Positions 1-9,997 are shown, counted from the stretch's first letter. The stretch is DNA of 64,000 bases from Pseudomonas kermanshahensis (GCF_014269205.2 NZ_JABWRY020000001.1:4574001-4638000); one strand, 5' to 3'. The notes: a model not told the origin generated them from the sequence alone. Numbers and translations: made by a program.

Positions 1-1317
1 CTACTACTGGCCTGCCTGGCGGTGTTGGCGCTCGATCACGAGCTCGACAGCCGCGCGCGCAAGGACCTCGCGCGCAAGATGTTGCAGGTGGAACATAACC
101 TGCGTGTCGACCTGCGCAGCGAGGACCTGGGCAGCCGCGCCCACCCCCTGCTCGACCTGGTCATGGGGCACGACAACCTTAGCCTCAGCGTGCTCGCGCT
201 CGAGGGCCGCCACCCGCACCTGCTCAGCCTGGGCCCAGCCCTGGAGTCGAGCGTGGGCGCGCTGGCGACCGGCGCCCGGCTGACGTTTCACGTATGGCGC
301 GACAGCCGCGGTAACCAAATGCTCACTGCGACACGCCAGATGCGCTTGCGCGACGAGACACCAGTACGGGTGATGATGACGCTCGACCGCGCCGACGACA
401 ACGCCCTGCTCCAGGCCTACCTGCACTCGACCCTGATCGCCCTGCCCTTGCTGTTGATACTGATCGGCATCTGCGCCTGGAAACTGGTGCAACGCAGCCT
501 GAAACCCTTGCGCCATTTTCGCCGGGTGGCCGGCCAGGTTTCGGCCCAGGACCTCAGCCACCGCCTGCCCGACAGAGGTCTGCCACAAGAGCTGGGCGAG
601 CTGGCCAGGGCCATCAACGTGATGCTCGACCGGCTCGACCTAGGCGTGCAACAGTTGTCGCAGTTTTCCGACGACCTTGCCCATGAGCTACGCACGCCGC
701 TAAGCAACCTGATGGGCAAGGCCCAAGTCACCCTCAGCCGCGAGCGCGACAACGCCAACTACCGGGAAGTGCTGGAGGACAGCATCGAAGAGCTGACCCG
801 GCTCAACCGCATCATCAACGACATGCTGTTTCTCGCCCAGGTTAGCCAGCCTCAGGCGCAGGTGGCGCTCAAGCCCCTGGCGCTGGCCGATGAGGCTGCA
901 CAGGTGGTGGAGCTGTTTGCCATCAGCGCGGAGCTCAAGGACATTGAGCTTCACCTTCAAGGCTGGGGTACGGCCTTGGGTGATCGGCTGATGTTCCAGC
1001 GTGCGTTGTCGAACCTGTTGAGCAATGCCATTCGGCATGCGCCGGTAGGCACGCGCATCGACCTCGGTATCGAGCGCCACGCAAGCGATGTCAGGGTCTG
1101 GGTGGAAAATGAGGGCGTAGGGATTGGCGCAGAGCATCAGCCGCAGTTGTTCGAGCGTTTCTATCGCGTGGGCGCTGGGCGCTCTCGGCTTGAGGGGGGC
1201 ACCGGGTTGGGGCTGGCGATCGTGAAGTCGATCATGCAGTTGCATGGTGGAAAAGTCGAAGTAAGCAGCCGACCTGAAGGCCCGACATGCTTTACTTTGA
1301 TATTCAAATGCCCCTGA
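1..1317 (+). CDS. Heavy-metal-type sensor histidine kinase (5' end missing)
   Basis: Inner-membrane sensor kinase of the CusS/CopS/IrlS class, which phosphorylates an OmpR-type regulator in response to metal ions such as copper. The reading frame is open to the first base of the window, so the N-terminus (cytoplasmic tail and most of the first membrane segment) and the partner regulator lie to the left. Visible parts in order: a short periplasmic sensor region, a second membrane segment (about nt 415-480), a HAMP linker beginning KPLRHFRR, the phospho-acceptor box DLAHELRTPLSN, the N box NLLSNAIRHAP, and the G boxes ENEGVGI and GGTGLGLAI. Its stop lies only 4 nt from the convergent stop of rdrB. 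The metal cannot be told from sequence alone. Confidence 0.9.
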   Translation, partial: LLLACLAVLALDHELDSRARKDLARKMLQVEHNLRVDLRSEDLGSRAHPLLDLVMGHDNLSLSVLALEGRHPHLLSLGPALESSVGALATGARLTFHVWRDSRGNQMLTATRQMRLRDETPVRVMMTLDRADDNALLQAYLHSTLIALPLLLILIGICAWKLVQRSLKPLRHFRRVAGQVSAQDLSHRLPDRGLPQELGELARAINVMLDRLDLGVQQLSQFSDDLAHELRTPLSNLMGKAQVTLSRERDNANYREVLEDSIEELTRLNRIINDMLFLAQVSQPQAQVALKPLALADEAAQVVELFAISAELKDIELHLQGWGTALGDRLMFQRALSNLLSNAIRHAPVGTRIDLGIERHASDVRVWVENEGVGIGAEHQPQLFERFYRVGAGRSRLEGGTGLGLAIVKSIMQLHGGKVEVSSRPEGPTCFTLIFKCP

Positions 1318-1321
1318 GATA

Positions 1322-4078
1322 TCAGATTGAGGTAAACACCTGGTGGTGGTTTCGATGGAACTGATCGACACCAAATTGACGCAAGCGTTCAAGCCAATCC
1401 TCGGCAACTGTGCGTGAATAGCCCAAATCAATAGCAGCCTCGCGCATAAGCTCGAACTCAGTGCGAAGCGTAGTAGGCATGACTCCTGGGTCATCGGTAT
1501 TTATCAGCACGCGCATCGGTCCTCTGCGCAGCCCATAACGATTGAACTCGCCACCTGCGTGTAGCTCTCTATCATCGGGAGGACTCCAACGAAAGATCGG
1601 ATGCTCACCGTGGTGCTCAAGACGAGCAATGTATACGTTTGAGGTAGGGTTGGTTTCGATAATTAGGCCTTTACGGTCATAGTTGTCCAATAAATAGTCT
1701 TGAATGGCATGCATGAACTCTAGTTCTTCCAGAGTATCTATGTCACGCAACGGCATATCCTCCCCCCCGTCATGACACTCATGCAATCGGGGACCTTTAC
1801 CATCGCCCGCCACCTCGACAATTACCGTGCGCGGCGGCTTGGTCCGCCCCGCTCTAATCAGCATATGGCGTAGTAAATACAAGCCCACGGCCGATGCAAC
1901 ATTTTGGCCGCCAATCAGCGAATTTTTCCCTCGGGCCAAGTAGTCATAATCTGGCACCGCGATGGTCAGCTTGTGCTCAGGTGCCGCGAGAGGATGATTC
2001 TGCTCGAACTGGAAGTGGCAGTTTTGCCGTAGTTGCCAGGCTTGGAACAATAGACCAGGGCTAGGCCCTAACCGAGCACCTGCCAATAAGGCTACCTCCC
2101 CATCATCTGTTAATGGTGCCAGCAACTCCATGTCTTCAAGGTCGTTACACCAGCCAACCACTCTCGCAAAGCGAGCAATGCGGCGTTCCAATCTACTGAT
2201 GATACGGCTGGCCAACTCTACTCTACCGCCTAGTTCACAGGCGTAGTGCCACATCCACACGAGGTTATCTAAATGCTCATCAACCGTTAGAATCATATCG
2301 CCCTGGCGGATGCACCAGTCGCGCGGAGGGATTCCCAGAGCTAGCGCATGCCCCAATCGATCGCCGCTGCGCATCTGGCAAAAACGCACGGTTTCATCGA
2401 CATGGCGCAAGCCGGACAACGGGTGGGCATAATCCTCTCCAGCGTGGATACTCAGGTGAAAGCCCGGCGTGGCCATGTTACCCTCGCGATGGGCATGGAC
2501 ATGAGTGCGTATCCAGCGCAGCACAGGTGAGAACCATTCAATACGCAGGGCATTTTCATCACCCGCGACATCTAAGCCACGCAGCCAACGGCTGGGCTGG
2601 AAATGGAAATTGGGGTTATTCACGCCGCCTAAGAATGCCGAGTGATCGGTATGGTTTTCAGAATCGAGTGCACTTAATAAATCTTCGGCAATCTTCCAGC
2701 ATTTTTTTGCGTCGTGCTCGGGGGTCAATCGACGCCCTTGCTTATTTTTCCTTCTTCCAGCAGAACTACGTGAGAAATGCATGCAAAAGTGCCAACGCTC
2801 ATTGCTTTGAAGGTACTTTTCGTGCGCTGGCCCCATCTGGCGATAATCAGGAAATCCAAAGGCTCCCGTCTCGTCCGGTAGAGGAGACCCTTGAGCCGCT
2901 CCTATCGCAATGGCCATTTCCGAGAAACGCTCAGGCTTGATCATACTCGACGAAACTTTGAACTCCACTAGATCGCCAGGAGCAGAAAGCATTCGAGCGA
3001 TGTTCTCGGCGTTCCCACTATTTTTGGCGGTCGTAGCTAATGAAGCATGCGCATAGTCGTCGGCAAACCTAGTTAGCCCTTGGCCATCCATGATCAGCTG
3101 TTTACGAAGACTCATCAGTTCACTGAACAGGTAGAATATGGCCACACGGACAGTAAGCGGAGTTTCTTCATGGCGGTAGCTATACCATAGCCAGATGACC
3201 AACCAAGCCCAGCCTTCCGCATAACGTGGCGAGCCCGAGGGTTGAGGCCTCAACGCGTTGGCTACCTCTTTGAGCAACCATGGACCATCGATAGCCTGAT
3301 CGGAGCCTCTACTGTACTGAAAGTAGTGCCAATACAAATTCAAGGGCATTGGTGGTTCAAACGGTTCATCGCCACTGGCTATTTTCAATTTCTTGATAAT
3401 ACCCTTGTCGCGAGGTATATGCTGTCCCTGATCCCGCTCGATCAGTTGCGCTAAGATACGGCGCAAGCGTCTCAAGGTGTCCCGGTCGGAGCTTGATTCG
3501 CTGTCCACCGCGAACAGGCTGCTTATAAGTACAACACTATCAAACGCGATACCGCCTAGGTGCACATGACCCTCGGCGAACGGCTTATTGCTGATGCTGG
3601 CTGGAGCTTGGAACAGCCGCTGGCCATTAACGATACGGCGAAAGTCAGACGGCTTAAGATGCTCATATCTGGATAGCCAGCCAGCCATATGCCAGCCTGT
3701 GAGCAAGAGGGGATCCAGATCGGCCGCCAATCTTGCGTAGGCTTGAACTTGATCGTCGCGATAATGCAAATAGTCGCCGTTGCGCACCATCAACTTATCG
3801 AACAGCGCGTCCAACATCGGCAGTTTGGGCGACTCGAACATATCCTGCGGCACCAAGCCGCCGAAAGCGTGGTCTAGATCGGTGCGTCGGAAACGTCGCG
3901 AGTGATTAATGTCCAGTGACTTGGCCAGTCCCTCAAGACGCTGCGCGTGCCAATTATTGAAATCATCAGCGGGAGCGAACTTCACTTTCCCCCTAAGGAA
4001 ATCCAGTAACAGATCAATTTGAATGGGACTGGTGAACATCTCACTTGTGGCGAGCTCGAGGAGAGAGCGTTTAATCAT
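1322..4078 (-). CDS. rdrB: RADAR anti-phage protein RdrB, adenosine deaminase-fold subunit
   Basis: 918-residue protein with the adenosine deaminase active site spread over a very long chain. Seen: HVHLGG at 171-176 (zinc ligands H171, H173), HAGED at 545-549 (ligand H545, catalytic E548), RLGHAL at 574-579 (H577), PTSN at 811-814, and NTDDPG at 860-865 (ligand D862, D863). Ordinary adenosine deaminases are about 350 residues; this size, the ~170-residue N-terminal extension and the adjoining ATPase identify RdrB. Published RADAR work describes RdrB as a large oligomeric shell deaminating adenosine in RNA or adenine nucleotides after phage infection. The ATG overlaps the rdrA stop as ATGA, implying translational coupling. 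Every catalytic residue is intact, so it should be active. No third RADAR gene (SLATT or other membrane protein) is present. Confidence 0.93.
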   Translation of the reverse strand: MIKRSLLELATSEMFTSPIQIDLLLDFLRGKVKFAPADDFNNWHAQRLEGLAKSLDINHSRRFRRTDLDHAFGGLVPQDMFESPKLPMLDALFDKLMVRNGDYLHYRDDQVQAYARLAADLDPLLLTGWHMAGWLSRYEHLKPSDFRRIVNGQRLFQAPASISNKPFAEGHVHLGGIAFDSVVLISSLFAVDSESSSDRDTLRRLRRILAQLIERDQGQHIPRDKGIIKKLKIASGDEPFEPPMPLNLYWHYFQYSRGSDQAIDGPWLLKEVANALRPQPSGSPRYAEGWAWLVIWLWYSYRHEETPLTVRVAIFYLFSELMSLRKQLIMDGQGLTRFADDYAHASLATTAKNSGNAENIARMLSAPGDLVEFKVSSSMIKPERFSEMAIAIGAAQGSPLPDETGAFGFPDYRQMGPAHEKYLQSNERWHFCMHFSRSSAGRRKNKQGRRLTPEHDAKKCWKIAEDLLSALDSENHTDHSAFLGGVNNPNFHFQPSRWLRGLDVAGDENALRIEWFSPVLRWIRTHVHAHREGNMATPGFHLSIHAGEDYAHPLSGLRHVDETVRFCQMRSGDRLGHALALGIPPRDWCIRQGDMILTVDEHLDNLVWMWHYACELGGRVELASRIISRLERRIARFARVVGWCNDLEDMELLAPLTDDGEVALLAGARLGPSPGLLFQAWQLRQNCHFQFEQNHPLAAPEHKLTIAVPDYDYLARGKNSLIGGQNVASAVGLYLLRHMLIRAGRTKPPRTVIVEVAGDGKGPRLHECHDGGEDMPLRDIDTLEELEFMHAIQDYLLDNYDRKGLIIETNPTSNVYIARLEHHGEHPIFRWSPPDDRELHAGGEFNRYGLRRGPMRVLINTDDPGVMPTTLRTEFELMREAAIDLGYSRTVAEDWLERLRQFGVDQFHRNHHQVFTSI

Positions 4079-6738
4079 GACCTATACTTCTTGGTTTTCT
4101 TGAGCCTTTCAATAGCGGATGACACTTGCATTTCATAAACCGCAGGCACTTTAGGGAAACGTTCGCGAAACTCCTCACTGAAAAACTCTAGCTCATCATA
4201 GGTATCGAACTTTTCACGCAACCCTTGCTCTATGTTTTTTATATTAATACGATTACTTTCAATACCCAACTGTTGAGAAATCCAGTCTGAGACTTGCTGC
4301 CCGCTAGGTAATTCAGCCTTCCCCTCAGCTAACACTTCACTCGCTACAACAGCTAGCAATCCACGCAGTGGGTGATCACCTAAGAAATACGTAACAGCTT
4401 TCGTGACTTTACCGAAGCAAGCTACCGCTTTTGCTGAAGCAGACTCATTACTTAAAAAATCGCCCTCCTTGACGCCAAAAGTCGAGTTCGCCCTAGGATA
4501 AAACGGCAAAATATTTTGTGTATAAGTTTGCGTACTTTCAAAAAACTTAGGCGCACCGATATTTACCGTTGCAACGAGTGGTGGCAAACCAAACAATCGA
4601 CCTTTTTCGAAGCTGCCAAAAGCCGCCCACAAACTATTAAAAGCACTTTGCGAAATCTCGACCACATCAATCAAACCAAGTGAGTTTTTAGATGACGGAT
4701 TGAAAAAACCAGCTTGATTCAAAGTTTTATTGAACACGTTATATACAAGCCAAGGCGACAACCTAAACGTCTCTAAACCATGTCGCTTACGCCATTCTTT
4801 TATTTGCGACGAAAGTTCTTCAATCTCCACCTCATAATCACCGAGATTGAAAAGACCATCAAAAGATTCGAGATAGTCCTCTTCGCCCGAGACTTCAATA
4901 CGCACCTTAGTTGCAGCAACTGCTGCCGTAGAGTAAAAAGGGGCACGTGACAATAACCCAACAATCTCGTCAACTTCAACTTCTCGCAAAAGACTTGAAA
5001 TTACTAGCTCTATTATTCGCCCCACGCCCACCATGCGGCCACGAAGTGAGCTTGAATAGTAATTCCTATGCAGCATCAACGCTAGCACCAGGCCCTGTCG
5101 CGGACTACTTCCTCGCGCAGACCAACCAATACGCCCTAAACTCCCACCTACTTCCGGCACAGGATATGGCAAAATCGATTTACTCGGCAGACGTTTTATC
5201 CAATCTTCCGGGAGTTTCCCATTAAGCACTCGGTGCCAAGTTTCAAGATCAGCTTGGTTTTTAAATGAATTGTATTCTGCGGCCTCATGCATTCTCGGCT
5301 GAAACAGAGGGGTTTCAAAAACACTCTCCATACCCCCCAGCCTTTCAGCCCAGTCCTTTTTTGCGGTCAGAACCAAATACGCAGGCCCGCCATATGAATC
5401 ATAATAAAAGTGCCTCTGCAGTGCAGAGCACCATGCACTTTCATCTATACCAGGCATCAAGTTTAAAGTCGAATTACTATCCCCTTCTATACGCTCAAAC
5501 GCATTTAAGAACACTCTATAAGCTGGAAGATATTCTCGCTTATGATGAGTACGAATTTCAGCATAGCTCGCCGCAAACTGCTCAATCACATCGCGTGGTA
5601 TATTTGGCATCTGGTAGAAATGTGCTAGATCCCCACTCTCACGATAATCATAAAACCGTTCAGGCAGGGACGAAATCAACTCACGACAGCGATATACTAG
5701 CTGCGTCAGCGCTCGAATCGAGCCTAACGGAACTACTAACTTGCTATTTTCCAAACCATTAACCGGCCCGGATAAAAAAACGTTAATCCATTCACTAAAT
5801 GCTCTCAACTGAAGCTGCTGCCCCGAGCGCCCTCTATCCAACAGAAAAACTAATGGATCAGCAAGATAACTTGATACATCAGGCATTCTCAGACGATATT
5901 GGAGTGGCAAAACTTTACGTTGATATTCAGTTGCCAAATCGTAAGCATGCTCATAGGCATCGGCGCGACGATAATTGGAATCTTGCAAAATACGCCCATG
6001 GAAGTCTCGCCAGGTCAACTCATCATACAGACGACCATCTCCACTAATTACTGGCAGCACCTTGGGTGTTGTCAAATACCTTCGAACAATTTCAAGATTT
6101 TCAAACGCTTTACTCAACGAGGTATCAACATCATCAATAGTCAGCACTAGAAGATCTTTATCTATGATCTTAAGCGCAAGCTCGAAGAAATTGTGCACCT
6201 CTTCTACCAACTGCTGATTCCCCATGAAGGCTCGCAGTTTATCTAAGCCCTTTGTGTCATCCTGGGATTGCATTTTTTCGAGCGAGTGCCCTAGCCTTTG
6301 TAATTGAAGCGCGAGTTCTTTGCGATGTCTCTCACTCCCTTCTTGTGCAGCCTGAATATGTTTATCTGAAAGCACAGCAGCAACAATGACATTCAAGAAA
6401 AGATCATTATGATCTTCAAGCAAAGTGGGATCCACAGGCTTAAGTATGTGAACCCTGGCAATCCAATCCGCTTTACTAGACGCAAGATATGTTGGCAAGT
6501 TAACAAGTATTGAACTTTTTCCAGTCCCCCGCTTCCCATCGAGCAGTATGGCACTGTGAAGTCGGCATTGATCAAGTTTAAGATTTTGGGCACTAGCAAG
6601 TTTAGATCTATTTTGCGCTTCGCCGATGAACGTCAATAAATCTTCATAAACTTCCCGGGCAAGTAGGTTCTGTGCGTCGGCCTGGTAGGCACTTTCAGCT
6701 TGGTCAATTGGGATAAAACGGCGGCTTAGGTCGCCCAT
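4075..6738 (-). CDS. rdrA: RADAR anti-phage protein RdrA, P-loop ATPase
   Basis: 887-residue ATPase partner of RdrB. The Walker A motif GKRGTGKSS is at residues 68-76 and a Walker B motif LLVLTIDDVD at about 196-205, followed by a KVLPVISGD strand (226-234) that could carry sensor 1. The remaining ~650 residues have no motif I can name, as expected for the family. RdrA is known to form a ring that docks on the RdrB shell and is required for defence. The start is set by an AAAGGAAG ribosome site 7 nt before the ATG. Base composition is clearly richer in A/T than in flanking pdxJ or the kinase gene, which suggests horizontal acquisition. It lies 57 nt downstream of pdxJ on the same strand, so it may be read from pdxJ transcripts. 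Confidence 0.92.
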   Translation of the reverse strand: MGDLSRRFIPIDQAESAYQADAQNLLAREVYEDLLTFIGEAQNRSKLASAQNLKLDQCRLHSAILLDGKRGTGKSSILVNLPTYLASSKADWIARVHILKPVDPTLLEDHNDLFLNVIVAAVLSDKHIQAAQEGSERHRKELALQLQRLGHSLEKMQSQDDTKGLDKLRAFMGNQQLVEEVHNFFELALKIIDKDLLVLTIDDVDTSLSKAFENLEIVRRYLTTPKVLPVISGDGRLYDELTWRDFHGRILQDSNYRRADAYEHAYDLATEYQRKVLPLQYRLRMPDVSSYLADPLVFLLDRGRSGQQLQLRAFSEWINVFLSGPVNGLENSKLVVPLGSIRALTQLVYRCRELISSLPERFYDYRESGDLAHFYQMPNIPRDVIEQFAASYAEIRTHHKREYLPAYRVFLNAFERIEGDSNSTLNLMPGIDESAWCSALQRHFYYDSYGGPAYLVLTAKKDWAERLGGMESVFETPLFQPRMHEAAEYNSFKNQADLETWHRVLNGKLPEDWIKRLPSKSILPYPVPEVGGSLGRIGWSARGSSPRQGLVLALMLHRNYYSSSLRGRMVGVGRIIELVISSLLREVEVDEIVGLLSRAPFYSTAAVAATKVRIEVSGEEDYLESFDGLFNLGDYEVEIEELSSQIKEWRKRHGLETFRLSPWLVYNVFNKTLNQAGFFNPSSKNSLGLIDVVEISQSAFNSLWAAFGSFEKGRLFGLPPLVATVNIGAPKFFESTQTYTQNILPFYPRANSTFGVKEGDFLSNESASAKAVACFGKVTKAVTYFLGDHPLRGLLAVVASEVLAEGKAELPSGQQVSDWISQQLGIESNRINIKNIEQGLREKFDTYDELEFFSEEFRERFPKVPAVYEMQVSSAIERLKKTKKYRS

Positions 6739-6751
6739 TTCAATACTTCCT

Positions 6752-6784
6752 TTTAAAAATACCCTGAAGCTGACGACTTTCAGC
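6752..6784 (-). terminator. Weak hairpin between pdxJ and rdrA
   Basis: On the minus strand a 5-bp stem GCTGA/TCAGC with a 6-nt loop (6769-6784) is followed by a short T-run near 6752-6759. It could weakly end pdxJ transcription, but the stem is short and read-through into rdrA is plausible. No convincing -35/-10 pair for rdrA is visible in the 57-nt gap. Confidence 0.3.
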
Positions 6785-6795
6785 CTACGTTTCGA

Positions 6796-7536
6796 TCAGC
6801 GCGAAGCCGCCACGATCAACGCCTTCATCTCCGCCACCGCAGCCTTGAAGCCGACGAACAGCGCATGGGCCACCAACGCGTGGCCGATGTTCAGCTCATT
6901 GATGCCCTTGATCGCCGCGACTGCCTCGACGTTGTGGTAATGCAGGCCATGGCCGGCATTGACGATCAGCCCTTGGCCCACCCCGAACGCGACACCGTCC
7001 GCGATGCGCTTGAGCTCTTCAGCGACTTCAGTCGGCGTCTGTGCATCGGCGTAACGGCCGGTGTGCAGCTCGATGGCCGGCGCGCCTACGCGGCGCGAGG
7101 CTTCGATCTGCCGCTCGTCGGCGTCGATGAACAGCGACACTTCGGCACCGGTGCGGGCCAGGCGCTCGACTGCTGCCTTGATCCGTGCCTCTTGCCCCGC
7201 TACGTCCAGGCCGCCTTCGGTGGTCAGTTCCTGACGGGTCTCGGGCACCAGGCAGATGTGCGCCGGGCGGATCTTCTCGGCGAAGGCCATCATCTCTTCG
7301 GTGACGCCCATTTCGAAGTTCATGCGGGTCTGCAGCACATCCTTGAGCACCACCACATCGCGCTCCTGAATGTGCCGGCGGTCTTCGCGCAGGTGCACGG
7401 TGATGCCGTCGGCACCCGCTTCTTCGGCGTCCAGGGCAGCCTTGACCGGATCAGGGTAACGCGTGCCCCGGGCCTGGCGCAGCGTCGCCACGTGGTCGAT
7501 ATTTACGCCGAGAAGCATGCGGTTGCTGTGAGTCAC
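6796..7536 (-). CDS. pdxJ: Pyridoxine 5'-phosphate synthase PdxJ
   Basis: Condenses 1-deoxy-D-xylulose 5-phosphate with 3-amino-2-oxopropyl phosphate to pyridoxine 5'-phosphate, the last ring-forming step of the DXP-dependent vitamin B6 pathway, in the cytoplasm. 246 residues, the normal length. The TIM-barrel family signatures [15 protein letters not shown] near the N-terminus, the [11 protein letters not shown] segment and the GHGLHYHN segment are present. The start is a GTG at 7536, preceded by a CAGGAGAG ribosome site 6 nt upstream; an ATG six codons further in is possible but less well placed. It ends the era-recO-pdxJ gene string. Confidence 0.98.
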   Translation of the reverse strand: MTHSNRMLLGVNIDHVATLRQARGTRYPDPVKAALDAEEAGADGITVHLREDRRHIQERDVVVLKDVLQTRMNFEMGVTEEMMAFAEKIRPAHICLVPETRQELTTEGGLDVAGQEARIKAAVERLARTGAEVSLFIDADERQIEASRRVGAPAIELHTGRYADAQTPTEVAEELKRIADGVAFGVGQGLIVNAGHGLHYHNVEAVAAIKGINELNIGHALVAHALFVGFKAAVAEMKALIVAASR

Positions 7537-7579
7537 GAAAGGCTCTCCTGAAGATTGAGCCCCACAGCATACGACGTGA

Positions 7580-8263
7580 TCAACGCTTGCGAAACAGTTC
7601 CCGGCTGACCAGGGGTTTGGCGCCCAGGTGAACGGCCAGTGCCTGACGCATCAACCGCTTGGCTGCGAGCAGCGCCCCCGGGGCTTCCCAGTCGGCTTGC
7701 GCCAGGGCCAACAGCTCGCCCCCCAGGAACAACCCGGGCTGCAGCAACTCGACCCGCTCAAGCCCGGCATCCACGCGCAAGCGGTAGCGGCCATCGGCGG
7801 CGATCGGCAAGTCGTTCACGTCATGCTGCAACGAAAACGCATAACCGAGCTCGTCCAGCAGGCGCCATTCGAAAGAACGCAACAACGGCTCCAGGGGGCG
7901 CCCGGCGGCCAGCGCCTGCAATGTCAGGGTGTAGTGCTCGAACAGCGCAGGGTGAGGGGCTTCGGCGGGCAGCAAACGCATGAGCAGCTCGTTGAGGTAC
8001 AACCCGCTGAACAGCGCATCGCCGTGCAACCAGGCGGCGATACCGAGCGTCTCCAGGCGGCCAACATTCTTCAGCTCGCCGCGCCCGCGCAGCTCCACTT
8101 CCAGCGGCACGAACGGCCGCACCAGGCTGCCACCTTTGCCCCGCGCACGGCGCAACACGGCCCGCACACGGCCTTGCGGCGTGAGGAAGTCCACCAGTGC
8201 GCTGGTTTCCTTGTAGGCACGACTGTGCAGCACATAGGCCGGCTGGCCGACAGGTTGTTCCAT
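7580..8263 (-). CDS. recO: DNA repair protein RecO
   Basis: RecF-pathway mediator that helps load RecA onto SSB-coated single-stranded DNA and anneals complementary strands. 227 residues with an N-terminal OB fold ([18 protein letters not shown]) and a C-terminal helical domain. I chose the ATG at 8263 (MEQPVGQ). The frame stays open up to 8317, but the upstream part runs towards a REP sequence and gives a non-conserved peptide, so it is not used. The ribosome site is weak. Gene order era-recO-pdxJ is typical of gamma-proteobacteria. Confidence 0.95.
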   Translation of the reverse strand: MEQPVGQPAYVLHSRAYKETSALVDFLTPQGRVRAVLRRARGKGGSLVRPFVPLEVELRGRGELKNVGRLETLGIAAWLHGDALFSGLYLNELLMRLLPAEAPHPALFEHYTLTLQALAAGRPLEPLLRSFEWRLLDELGYAFSLQHDVNDLPIAADGRYRLRVDAGLERVELLQPGLFLGGELLALAQADWEAPGALLAAKRLMRQALAVHLGAKPLVSRELFRKR

Positions 8264-8305
8264 GGCAATCACTTGTCCCAAGGCCAATCGGGCCGCTATG
8301 CGGCC

Positions 8306-8380
8306 CATCGCCGGCAAGCCGGCTCCTACAGGGCTCGGTAGCGCTGCGGTTGTGTGGGAGCCGGCTTGCCGGCGATGGGC
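8306..8380. repeat. REP pair (inverted) between recO and era
   Basis: Two copies of the P. putida REP core in opposite orientation: 8306-8331 and 8353-8379, each about 26 nt and built on the ATCGCCGGCAAGCCGGCTCC palindrome. They can fold into one long stem in the recO/era transcript. Confidence 0.9.
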
Positions 8381-8412
8381 TGCAAGGCAGCCCCAAGCCC
8401 ATACAGCAGGGG

Positions 8413-9321
8413 TTACAGGTCGCCGTAGCCCAGCGAGCGCAGGGCGCGCTCATCGTCGGACCAACCGCCTTTGACCTTGACCCAGAGGTTGAGCATGACC
8501 TTGGCGTCGAACAGCACTTCCATGTCCTTGCGCGCGTCGGAGCCAATGCGTTTGATACGCTCGCCCTTGTCACCGATGATGATCTTCTTCTGGCCATCGC
8601 GTTCGACCAGGATCAGCGCATGGATGTGCAACACGTGCCCTTGCTGCTTGAACTCTTCGATCTCTACGGTGATCTGGTACGGCAGCTCCGCACCCAACTG
8701 GCGCATGATCTTCTCGCGCACCAGTTCAGCGGCCAGGAAACGGCTGCTGCGGTCGGTGATCTGGTCTTCCGGGAAGAAGTGCTCGTTCTCCGGCAGGTGC
8801 TTGGCGATCAGGCCTTCCAGCGCTTCGAGGTTATGCCCCTGTTGCGCGGAGATCGGTACCACTTCCGCGTTCGGCAGTTGCTCCTGCAGCCATTGCAGGT
8901 GTGGAATCAAATCGGCTTTTTCTTCCAGGCGGTCGGTCTTGTTGACCGCCAGGATGACCGGGCCGCTGACGTACTGGACGCGCTCGAGCACCAACTGGTC
9001 CTCGTCGGTCCAGCGGGTACGGTCAACCACGAAGATCACCACGTCGACGTCTTTCAGGGCGGCCGAAGCGTTACGGTTCATGTAACGGTTCAGGGCCTTG
9101 TCGTTGGCCTTGTGCATACCCGGCGTGTCGACGTAGATCGCCTGCACATCACCCTCGGTCTTGATGCCGAGCATGTTGTGGCGGGTGGTCTGCGGCTTGC
9201 GCGAGGTGATCGCCAGCTTCTGCCCGAGGATGTGGTTGAGCAAGGTCGACTTGCCCACGTTGGGGCGGCCGACAATGGCCACGTAGCCGCAGCGAGTCGG
9301 GTTGTTATCAGTCATTGCCAT
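8413..9321 (-). CDS. era: GTPase Era
   Basis: Essential GTPase that binds the 3' end of 16S rRNA and assists 30S subunit maturation. 302 residues: N-terminal GTPase domain with G1 GRPNVGKST (about 18-26), G3 DTPGMH (about 65-70) and G4 NKTD, then a C-terminal KH RNA-binding domain containing the [13 protein letters not shown] loop. The start ATG at 9321 overlaps the end of rnc by 14 nt; a second ATG two codons later is an alternative. The rnc-era coupling is conserved across proteobacteria. Confidence 0.98.
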   Translation of the reverse strand: MAMTDNNPTRCGYVAIVGRPNVGKSTLLNHILGQKLAITSRKPQTTRHNMLGIKTEGDVQAIYVDTPGMHKANDKALNRYMNRNASAALKDVDVVIFVVDRTRWTDEDQLVLERVQYVSGPVILAVNKTDRLEEKADLIPHLQWLQEQLPNAEVVPISAQQGHNLEALEGLIAKHLPENEHFFPEDQITDRSSRFLAAELVREKIMRQLGAELPYQITVEIEEFKQQGHVLHIHALILVERDGQKKIIIGDKGERIKRIGSDARKDMEVLFDAKVMLNLWVKVKGGWSDDERALRSLGYGDL

Positions 9322-9997
9322 TCTCCACGCCCAGGGCGATCAATGCAGCCGCAGCGGCGACTTGCTCAGCGATACGCCGGCTCACACCCTGACCACGGCT
9401 CTTGTTGTTCAGCAGCACCACTTCGCATTCGACGAAGAAGGTACGGCAGTGCGGTTCGCCCTGGATATCCACCACCTCGTAGCGCGGCAGCTCACAGCTG
9501 CGCGACTGCAAGAACTCTTGCAGGCGGGTCTTGGGGTCCTTGTTGGTATCGACCAGGGTCAGGCTTTCGAATTCATCGGCCAGCCAGGCCAGGATACGCT
9601 CCCGGGCGGTCTGCATGTCCGCGTCCAGGTAGATGGCGCCAATCAGCGCCTCCAGGGCATCGGCCAGGATCGATTCGCGGCGGAAACCGCCGCTTTTCAG
9701 CTCCCCCGAACCCAGGCGCAGGTACTCGCCCAGATCAAAGCCTCGCGCCAGGCGGGCCAGGGTCTCACCCTTGACCAGGCGCGCACGCAAGCGCGACAAC
9801 TGGCCTTCACGGGCCTGCGGGAAGCGCTCGAACAGCGCCTCGCCGGCCACGAAGTTGAGAATGGCGTCGCCCAGAAACTCCAGGCGTTCGTTATTGCGCC
9901 CGGCGTAGCTGCGATGGGTCAGGGCCAGAAGCATCTGGTCCTGGTTCTTGAAGGTGTAACCGAGCTTTCGCTCCAGTGCGGCGAGGGAAGCACTCAT
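9308..9997 (-). CDS. rnc: Ribonuclease III
   Basis: Double-strand-specific endoribonuclease that processes rRNA precursors and some mRNAs. 229 residues: the RNase III signature [12 protein letters not shown] near residue 36-47 holds the acidic catalytic residues, a second acidic site follows ([13 protein letters not shown]), and a double-stranded RNA-binding domain forms the C-terminus ([11 protein letters not shown] onward). The ATG at 9997 has only a weak ribosome site, and the upstream frame ends in ATGA overlapping this start, suggesting coupling to a lost or reduced upstream reading frame. Confidence 0.98.
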   Translation of the reverse strand: MSASLAALERKLGYTFKNQDQMLLALTHRSYAGRNNERLEFLGDAILNFVAGEALFERFPQAREGQLSRLRARLVKGETLARLARGFDLGEYLRLGSGELKSGGFRRESILADALEALIGAIYLDADMQTARERILAWLADEFESLTLVDTNKDPKTRLQEFLQSRSCELPRYEVVDIQGEPHCRTFFVECEVVLLNNKSRGQGVSRRIAEQVAAAAALIALGVENGND

